In this document: positions 1 to 4,797 of the stretch, one piece after another
Numbering within the stretch: position 1 is the stretch's first letter
Layout of the letters: every line of letters begins with the position of its first letter
Notes under the pieces: model-generated
Told to the model about the DNA's origin: nothing
What the model saw: only the letters and a program-made list of their open reading frames with translations
The model's database searches: none
Assembly: GCA_017457345.1 (NCBI GenBank)
Contig: JAFTHR010000262.1
Coordinates: 1-6,468 of the forward strand
Direction: 5' to 3'
Origin: Clostridia bacterium
GTDB taxonomy: Bacteria; Bacillota; Clostridia; Christensenellales; Borkfalkiaceae
Length of the DNA stretch: 6,468 nt
Program-made: the position numbers and the translations under genes

Positions 1-2
1 AC

Positions 3-686
3 GCCGCCGTTTCCGCCGCCGTGGCAATCTATGCAAAAGCCCGCGCTCTCCCCATCTATTCGGTGGAGCGGAAAGATATGAAAATCTCCATCACGTTCGA
101 TTGCGCTTGGGGAACGGATTTCACCGATAAAATACTTACCTGTATGGCACAAAACGATATAAAATGCACCTTTTTCGCCGTGGAATTCTGGGTGGAGAAA
201 AATCCCGAATTCGCAAAACGGATTGTAGAAGAAGGGCACGAACTCGGCACGCATAGCAAAACGCACGCCTATATGAGCAAACAAAGCGAAGGAGAAATTC
301 GCGAAGAACTCCGCTCTTCTAGCCAAACGATCGAACGAGTGACGGGCAAAAAATGCGAACTCTTCCGCGCTCCGTACGGAGACTATAACGATAGGCTAAT
401 CAACACGGCAAAAAGCGAAGGCCTTTTCACCGTGCAATGGGACGTGGACTCGCTAGATTGGAAAAACCTTTCTTCCAGCGAAATTGCCGAACGGATTATC
501 GACGGAGTACAACCCGGCTCTATTATCCTTTGCCACAACAACGGCTTGCATACCGCGGCGGCGCTTCCGCAAGTGTTCCGCGTGTTAAAAGCGCGCGGAT
601 ACCAGTTCGTTCCCGTGGGCGAACTCATCTACCGCAGCGGCTACACGATAGACGTTGCCGGCAGGCAAAAGCCCGCCGATTCGTAA
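3..686 (+). CDS. pdaB: PdaB-like polysaccharide deacetylase, 5' end outside window
   Basis: The frame is open to the left edge, so the true start is upstream; 227 residues are visible. The first dozen (AAVSAAVAIYA) are hydrophobic and look like the end of a signal anchor, placing the catalytic domain outside the cytoplasm or in the intermembrane space of the forespore. The NodB fold (carbohydrate esterase 4) follows from about residue 18. Its motifs are FDCAWG (29-37, catalytic-base Asp33), metal ligands in HSKTH (His84, His88), RAPYG (122-126), DVDSLDW (147-153) and ILCHNNG (His178). The opening IYSV and the FDxxWG form of motif 1 are typical of the sporulation protein PdaB, needed in B. subtilis to maintain spore cortex. 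The second Asp of the usual FDD is Cys here, as often in PdaB-type proteins, so actual deacetylase activity is uncertain. No terminator is visible before ssb 38 bases downstream, so co-transcription is possible. Confidence 0.88.
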   Translation, partial: AAVSAAVAIYAKARALPIYSVERKDMKISITFDCAWGTDFTDKILTCMAQNDIKCTFFAVEFWVEKNPEFAKRIVEEGHELGTHSKTHAYMSKQSEGEIREELRSSSQTIERVTGKKCELFRAPYGDYNDRLINTAKSEGLFTVQWDVDSLDWKNLSSSEIAERIIDGVQPGSIILCHNNGLHTAAALPQVFRVLKARGYQFVPVGELIYRSGYTIDVAGRQKPADS

Positions 687-715
687 TTTCAAACGCAAAA
701 AATAATATACTTTTT

Positions 716-720
716 GGAGG
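716..720 (+). promoter_or_regulatory. Shine-Dalgarno site fixing the ssb start
   Basis: GGAGG lies 4 bases before the ATG at 725. The reading frame stays open upstream to 437, inside the deacetylase gene, but the upstream part encodes no SSB-like sequence. This site and the onset of the OB fold place the start at 725. Confidence 0.8.
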
Positions 721-724
721 CAAT

Positions 725-1429
725 ATGAACTACTTATCAGAAAAGAACAACAAGGTTTTTTTATCGGGTGAAATCGTTAGCGAAGCCACCTTCTCCCACG
801 AAGTTTACGGCGAAGGATTTTATGAATTTTTCGTGCGCGTATACCGTCTTTCGGGGCAGGCGGACATTTTACCCGTCACCGTTTCCGAGCGGCTTGCCCA
901 ACGCGCCGATTTGGTGATGGGAAAATCCATTTGTGCTATCGGGCAATTCCGTAGTTATAACAAAATCGAAAACGGCAAATCACGGTTAATGCTCACCGTG
1001 TTCATCCGTGAACTACTCGAAGAGCCGCAAGGCAAAAACCCGAATAGCATTTTGCTCAGCGGCTACATTTGCAAACCGCCCGTCTACCGCACTACCCCCT
1101 TTAACCGAGAAATCGCAGACGTGCTCGTTGCCGTCAATCGCGCGTACAATAAATCGGATTATATTCCCTGTATCGCGTGGGGCAGGAACGCGCGGTTCGT
1201 AAAGAACTTAAAAGTGGGCGATCGCGTTGCCGTTTCGGGTAGAATCCAAAGCCGAGAATACCAAAAGAAACTCTCCGAAACGGATATCCGTACCATGACG
1301 GCTTACGAAGTTTCCGTTTCCAAACTTGCCGCATTCGAAGCAGGGGAAGAATTCGATTTAGAGAGCGAATTCGATTTATACGCCCTGCAACCGCAAGACG
1401 ATCACGAAGATACCGCCGATATCGTTTAA
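725..1429 (+). CDS. ssb: Tandem-OB-fold single-stranded DNA-binding protein
   Basis: The product is 234 residues and is predicted to bind single-stranded DNA in the cytoplasm during replication, repair or recombination. Two OB-like units can be read. Unit 1 (about 8-100) contains SHEVYGEGFYEFFVRVYRLS and DILPVTVSERL, a pattern I know from clostridial SSB-like proteins. Unit 2 (about 107-202) is the more classical SSB/PriB-like one, with ADVLVAVNRAY, YIPCIAWGRNARF and KVGDRVAVSGRIQSREYQKK. An acidic tail (about 207-234) follows with an EFDL repeat and QDDHEDTADIV. The standard SSB tip (acidic residues ending in PF), which recruits partner proteins, is absent, so this may be an accessory SSB rather than the main replication SSB. 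Usual SSBs are about 140-180 residues with one OB fold. It is preceded by the deacetylase gene and followed by its own terminator. The SSB assignment is firm; the exact role is inferred. Confidence 0.85.
   Translation: MNYLSEKNNKVFLSGEIVSEATFSHEVYGEGFYEFFVRVYRLSGQADILPVTVSERLAQRADLVMGKSICAIGQFRSYNKIENGKSRLMLTVFIRELLEEPQGKNPNSILLSGYICKPPVYRTTPFNREIADVLVAVNRAYNKSDYIPCIAWGRNARFVKNLKVGDRVAVSGRIQSREYQKKLSETDIRTMTAYEVSVSKLAAFEAGEEFDLESEFDLYALQPQDDHEDTADIV
1349..1378 (+). repeat. 12-base direct repeat in the ssb tail
   Basis: GAATTCGATTTA occurs at 1349-1360 and again at 1367-1378, an 18-base period. In frame it encodes EFDLES then EFDLYA, so the acidic tail appears to have grown by a short in-frame duplication. 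Confidence 0.75.
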
Positions 1430-1435
1430 CAAACT

Positions 1436-1466
1436 TCTTCCGCATAGCGGAAGATTTTTCTTTTTT
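1436..1466 (+). terminator. Intrinsic terminator after ssb
   Basis: An 8-bp stem (TCTTCCGC, 1436-1443, with GCGGAAGA, 1447-1454) has a 3-base ATA loop and is followed by a T-rich run (five T, one C, six T). It starts 7 bases after the ssb stop codon and separates ssb from the spoIVF genes. Confidence 0.88.
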
Positions 1467-1491
1467 CGACGGATTTTTCTCCTTTTTTTAC

Positions 1492-1520
1492 TTCTATTCG
1501 CCTGCGCCCTTTCATATATT
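1492..1520 (+). promoter_or_regulatory. Candidate sigma-E-type promoter for spoIVFA-spoIVFB
   Basis: CATATATT (1513-1520) resembles the sigma-E -10 element (CATACAMT; six of eight positions) and TTCTATT (1492-1498) resembles the -35 element (KMATATT; five of seven), with a 14-base spacer. In B. subtilis spoIVFAB is transcribed by mother-cell sigma-E, so the match is biologically expected. An overlapping sigma-A reading exists: TAGAAT at 1520-1525 with the poor -35 TTCGCC at 1497-1502. The same -10 also fits the sigma-K form CATANNNTA, but no AC sits at the right distance upstream. The assignment rests on a short motif plus context. Confidence 0.45.
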
Positions 1521-1553
1521 AGAATAACCGCTGTAAAAGAAAAGGAGAATACT

Positions 1554-2504
1554 ATGAACGAACTCGAATACGCAAAAATGCTTGAAATCCCCGTTTCCAC
1601 GGTCAACGTGGTTAAAAAACAACGCCGCGGCGCAAAACGCCCTGCGAGCACCGAACTCAAAAACAAAGTAATCGATCAAATTAACGAGAAATTAAGCGGC
1701 GCGGAAATCCCGTCCACCGCACCTATAACGGAAGCGGAAGTAGCGCCCGCGCTCGCAACCGAAACGGTAGACGAACGGTTAGACACGGTGCTCGTTTACC
1801 CGAATAAACGCGCTCGCAAACGCGCCCTTGCGGAGTGGTTTTCCTCTTCTAAAGAACCAACCTACGCTCCGCAAGAAAACGATCCGTTTGCCATTCAGGA
1901 AGAAGTCACTCCAAACGAACTCCCCGCCGAAGAGAGCGAATTTGTAGACGCTCAAACGTTGCGCAAAGAAAAGCGCGCCAAACGAATTCTCGGCGCGGAA
2001 TTTGCGGCGGCGTGCGCCTTGGTCTGCGGCATTTTCTTAACGAACGCGTTAATGCCCACGAGCGCCATCAACACCTTTTTTGCCGGCTTATTCCCCGCCG
2101 AAAAGGAACAGGACACCCGCGTTTATACCGATTTCAATCTAGATAAAGTGGTGGGCGACTACACGGACGCCGAATTCACCCTTTCCAACGGCGTGTTAAC
2201 GTTCACCCAAAAATGCTGCGTTTACCCCGCCGTGGACGGCACGGTTTCTAGCGTGGCGCAGGCGGAAGACGGCTCGTACACCGTGACGATTGCTCATAGC
2301 GACGCCTTCTCCGGCGTAATCGCCAACTTGGATTACGTGTACTACGCGGTGGGCGACGAAGTGTATTCAAACGTGCCTATCGGTTTCTCGAACGGAGAAA
2401 AGGCGGTGGAAGTTAGTATGTTCTGGGAGGGCGAACCGCTCAACTGCTACGAATTAGACGAACAAAACTGCTTAACTTGGATCGAACAAGAACAAGACGC
2501 TTAA
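1554..2504 (+). CDS. spoIVFA: SpoIVFA-like membrane protein with degenerate LytM/M23 domain
   Basis: The 316-residue product has three parts. Residues 1-145 are a charged, probably cytosolic region opening with NELEYAKMLEIPVSTVNVV and a basic stretch (KKQRRGAKR, 21-29), with a second basic patch NKRARKRA (84-91). One membrane helix spans about 146-167. A C-terminal domain (about 220-300) has the M23/LytM plan: YPAVDGTVSSV, YTVTIAHSD, IANLDYVYYAVGDEVYSNVPIG. The zinc ligands of active M23 enzymes are not conserved: the HxH near the end reads IAN and the first His motif is missing, so it should be catalytically dead. In B. subtilis, SpoIVFA is such a protein; with BofA it holds SpoIVFB inactive in the outer forespore membrane until SpoIVB signalling. 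The overlap with spoIVFB and nearby rplU-rpmA support this identity. AAAGGAGAA ends shortly before the ATG and fixes the start. It is longer than the B. subtilis protein (about 264 residues), mainly in the N-terminal region. Confidence 0.78.
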   Translation: MNELEYAKMLEIPVSTVNVVKKQRRGAKRPASTELKNKVIDQINEKLSGAEIPSTAPITEAEVAPALATETVDERLDTVLVYPNKRARKRALAEWFSSSKEPTYAPQENDPFAIQEEVTPNELPAEESEFVDAQTLRKEKRAKRILGAEFAAACALVCGIFLTNALMPTSAINTFFAGLFPAEKEQDTRVYTDFNLDKVVGDYTDAEFTLSNGVLTFTQKCCVYPAVDGTVSSVAQAEDGSYTVTIAHSDAFSGVIANLDYVYYAVGDEVYSNVPIGFSNGEKAVEVSMFWEGEPLNCYELDEQNCLTWIEQEQDA

Positions 2505-3400
2505 AAAGAAAGCGTCGTTTTGAAAACGCCGTCTTACCCAAACTATCCCTGCACCCACTCTTTTTATTGCTCGGTGCGTGGTACTTATTTCGCGGTGAGG
2601 CGGCGCTCTTTTTCGTGAGCGCAATCGTAGCCCTCCAACACGAATACGCCCACGCTTTCACCGCCGCAAAACTTGGCTTTCGCTTAAATAAAGTGACGCT
2701 TATGCCCTACGGTGCGGTAATAGACGGCGACCTAGAAGGCATCACGGCAATAGACGAACTTAAAGTGGCGCTTAGCGGTCCTTTTTGCAATTTATGCACG
2801 GCGCTTTTCTTCGTTTCTATTTGGTGGCTCTTCCCCGATACGTACGCTTTTACCGATCTTGCGTTCTTTGCATCTATATCCATTTTCTTGGTAAATCTCT
2901 TACCTGCCTACCCGTTAGACGGGGGCAGAGCATTGTTTTGCCTATTAAAACACCTGTTTTGCAGGCGCGGGATTTCCCCCAAGGACGCCGCTCGAAAAGC
3001 GAAAAAGATTTGCAAAATCGCTTCGTTTGTGGTAGCGCTTTTAGCCCTTGCAATTTTTATCATTTTGCAAGTGCGCAAAACGAGCAATTTAACCCTTTTA
3101 TTTTTTAGCCTGTTTCTAGCGGTGGGCGCGGTAGGATGCGGCGGAGAAGCCGACTACGGGCGCTTACCCCTCTCTACCTTTGCCGACTTAAAAAAGGGTG
3201 CGGAAATCCGCACCGTTGCGTTCGACGAAAGTACCCCCGCAAAGCGCGCCGTTTGCTTTTTAGAAAAGGGCAAATACCTGGTTTTGCAGGTGCATAGAAA
3301 GGGCGAAAAAATAGGCGTTCTCTCCCAGGACGATTTTTTAAAAGGCTTAGAAAGCAAACCTTTTACCGCGCCGCTTGGAGACTTTCTTTTCGATAAATAA
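2477..3400 (+). CDS. spoIVFB: SpoIVFB site-2 protease (pro-sigma-K processing)
   Basis: The 307-residue product is an M50 intramembrane zinc metalloprotease. Motifs visible: LSLHPLF (24-29, cf. the HPF segment of B. subtilis SpoIVFB); HEYAH (55-59), the HExxH zinc site in a membrane helix; VTLMPYGAVIDGD (73-85); and NLLPAYPLDGGR (140-151), with Asp148 the third zinc ligand. Several hydrophobic segments lie between about 27 and 220. A soluble CBS-like domain (about 230-300, from LPLSTFADLKKG) ends the protein; in B. subtilis this domain is needed for substrate handling and responds to ATP. Role: cleaving the pro-sequence from sigma-K in the mother cell. The only usual start codon in the open frame before the fold is TTG at 2477, overlapping spoIVFA by 28 bases, with no clear Shine-Dalgarno site. 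Expression may therefore depend on translational coupling, and the exact start is uncertain. The N-terminus is strongly basic (RTRTRRLKRKRR), consistent with a cytosolic end. Confidence 0.92.
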   Translation: MDRTRTRRLKRKRRFENAVLPKLSLHPLFLLLGAWYLFRGEAALFFVSAIVALQHEYAHAFTAAKLGFRLNKVTLMPYGAVIDGDLEGITAIDELKVALSGPFCNLCTALFFVSIWWLFPDTYAFTDLAFFASISIFLVNLLPAYPLDGGRALFCLLKHLFCRRGISPKDAARKAKKICKIASFVVALLALAIFIILQVRKTSNLTLLFFSLFLAVGAVGCGGEADYGRLPLSTFADLKKGAEIRTVAFDESTPAKRAVCFLEKGKYLVLQVHRKGEKIGVLSQDDFLKGLESKPFTAPLGDFLFDK

Positions 3401-3401
3401 A

Positions 3402-3431
3402 AAAACGCGGCACGCCGCGTTTTCTTGTTTT
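3402..3431. terminator. Bidirectional terminator between spoIVFB and the convergent gene
   Basis: A stem of AAAACGCGG (3402-3410) and CCGCGTTTT (3415-3423) encloses a CACG loop. On the plus strand TTTTCTTGTTTT follows; on the minus strand the A-rich run at 3392-3405 gives a long T tract. It begins right after the spoIVFB stop codon and lies just beyond the stop of the minus-strand gene, so it can serve both. Confidence 0.88.
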
Positions 3432-3876
3432 ACAGATATTCTTTTAACCGTTTTTCAAACCCTTCTTCAAGTTCGATCAATTCTTCCAAAAGGGCAAGCA
3501 CGCGATCGTCCGCGCAATCGTAGGCTTCCGTTTGGGAGGTGCGCAGAGAAGTTATCCCCATCACCGTGCCGTTGATCATCATCTCCGCGATATGAGCGCG
3601 GGAATTGTCGGTAAAGGTACTCATTTTAATCGAGCTCCACATCATTGCCTTTTTAATGGGATTCGGCTCTTTCACTTCCACTCCCTTATCCTTGGCAAGG
3701 CGCGCCGCCTGAGCGCTCACCCTTTCGTACTCTTCGTGCTGGGCAAGAATTTCGGCACGCAAACCGTCGTCGTCGACCGCAGGTAAGATGTCTGCAATCG
3801 ATTCAAGCGCCAACTGGCAGTTGCGGTAAATCTCCGCTAAAATCTCTTCACTTTGTTTGTTTTTATTTTCTTCCAT
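3430..3876 (-). CDS. Small helical protein, possibly ferritin-like, unknown function
   Basis: The 148-residue product has no signal peptide and is predicted almost wholly alpha-helical and cytosolic. Visible segments: EEILAEIYRNCQLALESIAD (9-28), LRAEILAQHEEYERVSAQAA (39-58), IKKAMMWSSIKMSTFTDNSR (74-93), then AHIAEMMINGTVMGITSLRT (94-113) and an acidic last helix ELIELEEGFEKRLKEYL. Glu and His residues spaced along the helices (E43, H47, E48, E49, H95, E98) and the four-helix pattern recall ferritin-like or rubrerythrin-like bundles. I recall similar proteins of about 145 residues from Clostridia, usually annotated only as hypothetical. Metal binding is inferred. The start at 3876 is chosen because AGGAG lies 7 bases upstream; the ATG at 3882 would be only 1 base from it. 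The gene runs against the spoIVF and rplU transcripts and splits the B. subtilis-like block spoIVFAB-rplU. I recognise no specific function. Confidence 0.82.
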   Translation of the reverse strand: MEENKNKQSEEILAEIYRNCQLALESIADILPAVDDDGLRAEILAQHEEYERVSAQAARLAKDKGVEVKEPNPIKKAMMWSSIKMSTFTDNSRAHIAEMMINGTVMGITSLRTSQTEAYDCADDRVLALLEELIELEEGFEKRLKEYL

Positions 3877-3883
3877 AACCATT

Positions 3884-3888
3884 CTCCT
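3884..3888 (-). promoter_or_regulatory. Shine-Dalgarno site fixing the start of the minus-strand helical gene
   Basis: AGGAG on the minus strand lies 7 bases before the ATG whose first base is 3876, and only 1 base before the alternative ATG at 3882. The open frame continues upstream to 4314, but that part overlaps the rplU leader and rplU antisense and looks non-coding. Confidence 0.75.
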
Positions 3889-3966
3889 TTTTCCTTTAAT
3901 TTGTTCGAAAAAGGGTTTACTTATGTAAAAAAAGGCAAAAAAAGATAAAAAGCCGCCAAAAAACGC

Positions 3967-3996
3967 TTGACGGACTTTTTGAAAGTATGTTATATT
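3967..3996 (+). promoter_or_regulatory. Sigma-A promoter of rplU-rpmA
   Basis: TTGACG (3967-3972) is separated by 18 bases from TATATT (3991-3996), which is preceded by TG at 3988-3989, giving an extended -10. Transcription should begin near 4003, about 85 bases before the rplU start codon. This is the best housekeeping promoter in the window, as expected for ribosomal protein genes. Confidence 0.8.
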
Positions 3997-4002
3997 TATA
4001 TG

Positions 4003-4079
4003 CGAGCCGATAGGAACGGGCTTTTTTAAGTTGCTTTTTTTAGCACGCCTTGCGTTCTTCGAGACTGGAAAGAGGAGGT
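4003..4079 (+). promoter_or_regulatory. rplU 5' untranslated leader, candidate L21 leader
   Basis: The transcript from the 3967-3996 promoter would carry a leader of about 85 bases before rplU. Near its 5' end AGCC (4005-4008) can pair with GGCT (4019-4022), and G4009 with C4017, followed by six T. A second T run ends at 4041. The later part includes GCACGCCTTGCGTTCTTCGA and leads into AGGAGGT (4073-4079), a strong ribosome binding site 8 bases before the start. Leaders regulating L21 operons are known in Firmicutes (Rfam L21 leader). I cannot confirm that this one matches that family; the leader is clear from promoter and start positions, its regulation is inferred. Confidence 0.4.
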
Positions 4080-4087
4080 AAAAATCT

Positions 4088-4393
4088 ATGTACGCTATTA
4101 TCGATAACGGCAACAAGCAATACAAGGTAGCGGAAGGGGATATCGTTAAAGTTGAAAAACTTTCTGCAAAAGAAGGCGAATCCGTTTCTTTCAACGTTGT
4201 AATGGTTGCTGGTGACGACGGTATCAAAGTGGGCGCAGACGTTGCTAACGCAAAAGTAAGCGGCACGGTCGTAAAGCAAGCCAAGGATAAGAAGATTATC
4301 GTCTTCAAATACAAGGCAAAGAAGAACGAACGTAAAAAGCAAGGTCACAGACAGCCTTTCACCGCAGTTAAGATCGAAAAAATCGAACTTTAA
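4088..4393 (+). CDS. rplU: 50S ribosomal protein L21
   Basis: The 101-residue product is close to the family's usual length (about 103). It opens with YAIIDNGNKQYKVAEGDIVK, the L21 signature start (YAII..GGKQYKV..GD), here with Asn in place of the first Gly of the usual GGKQ. It continues with the DGIKVGAD and VSGTVVKQAKDKKIIVFKYK segments and the basic KAKKNERKKQGHRQPFT motif that contacts 23S rRNA. It closes with TAVKIEKIEL. L21 binds 23S rRNA with L20 in early 50S assembly. It is first in a two-gene transcript with rpmA, under its own strong promoter, with an AGGAGGT site 8 bases before the ATG. It is complete. Confidence 0.98.
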   Translation: MYAIIDNGNKQYKVAEGDIVKVEKLSAKEGESVSFNVVMVAGDDGIKVGADVANAKVSGTVVKQAKDKKIIVFKYKAKKNERKKQGHRQPFTAVKIEKIEL

Positions 4394-4402
4394 TTGCACA
4401 CC

Positions 4403-4426
4403 CCCTTGCGCATAAGTACGCGTGGG
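4403..4426 (+). other. Hairpin in the rplU-rpmA gap
   Basis: CCCTTGCG (4403-4410) can pair with CGCGTGGG (4419-4426) around the loop CATAAGTA, with one T-T mismatch and one G-T pair. No T run follows, so it is not an intrinsic terminator. It lies 18 bases before the GGAG of rpmA and could affect mRNA stability, processing or L27 translation. Function is inferred. Confidence 0.5.
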
Positions 4427-4455
4427 CCAAAAAATGAAAAAAAGGAGAAATAAAA

Positions 4456-4746
4456 ATGATTTTTATCAGTTTATTCGCTCATAAAAAAGGTACCGGTTCT
4501 TCCCACAACGGCAGAGATAGCGAAGCAAAGCGCCTCGGTTGCAAAAGAGCAGACGGTCAATTCGTTCTCGCTGGCAACATTCTCGTTCGCCAAAGAGGTA
4601 CGAAGATCTATCCCGGTACGAACGTAGGCATCGGTAAGGACGACACGCTTTTCGCCCTTGTAGACGGTGTGGTTCGTTATGAAAGATTGGGCAAAGATAA
4701 GAAACAAGCGAGCGTTTACCCTCAAGTTGTGGCTGACGCCGAATAA
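4456..4746 (+). CDS. rpmA: 50S ribosomal protein L27 with N-terminal extension
   Basis: The 96-residue product holds the L27 signature AHKKGTGSSHNGRDSEAKRL (8-27), followed by GCKRADGQFVLAGNILVRQR and the TKIYPGTNVGIGKDDTLFAL segment. L27 sits near the peptidyl-transferase centre, and its flexible N-terminus reaches the tRNA ends. In Firmicutes an extension (typically ending LQFF or LQLF) is removed by the protease Prp before Ala. Here the extension is MIFISLF, giving a predicted cut between Phe7 and Ala8. It is shorter than usual and has Ser in place of the usual Gln. The start is supported by GGAG 8 bases upstream; the ATG at 4434 is out of frame. The prp gene that normally lies between rplU and rpmA is absent from this 62-base gap. 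Transcription is probably shared with rplU. Confidence 0.97.
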   Translation: MIFISLFAHKKGTGSSHNGRDSEAKRLGCKRADGQFVLAGNILVRQRGTKIYPGTNVGIGKDDTLFALVDGVVRYERLGKDKKQASVYPQVVADAE

Positions 4747-4760
4747 GCGAAAAACAAACG

Positions 4761-4794
4761 AAAACCTCTAGCGGTTGCTAGAGGTTTTTCTTTC
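4761..4794. terminator. Strong terminator after rpmA, usable from both sides
   Basis: AAAACCTCTAGC (4761-4772) and GCTAGAGGTTTT (4777-4788) form a perfect 12-bp stem around a GGTT loop. A further T, then CTTTCCC, follows on the plus strand, and on the minus strand the A run gives a short T tract. It lies between the converging rpmA and rqcH ends and probably stops both transcripts. Confidence 0.92.
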
Positions 4795-4797
4795 CCT

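Noticed and set aside
437..724. N-terminal extension of the SSB frame inside the deacetylase gene
   Set aside because: The extra 96 residues are an Arg-rich shadow of the deacetylase in another frame; the SSB fold and a good ribosome binding site begin at 725.
1134..1445. 103-codon minus-strand open frame over ssb
   Set aside because: Arg-rich antisense shadow with no supporting start signal; it also crosses the ssb terminator.
3898..4000. Promoter for the minus-strand helical gene, including a CATAAGTA element
   Set aside because: I found no convincing -35 at a proper distance for sigma-A or a sporulation sigma factor; the region is too A/T-rich to call one.
3877..4314. Upstream extension of the minus-strand helical gene
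   Set aside because: It runs antisense through the rplU leader and gene, has a random-looking composition, and the AGGAG site fixes the start at 3876.
4040..4399. 119-codon minus-strand open frame over rplU
   Set aside because: It is antisense to L21, has no ribosome binding site evident, and its sequence resembles no family I know.
4434..4456. ATG at 4434 as an alternative L27 start
   Set aside because: It is out of frame with L27 and soon hits a stop; the GGAG site is correctly spaced for 4456.
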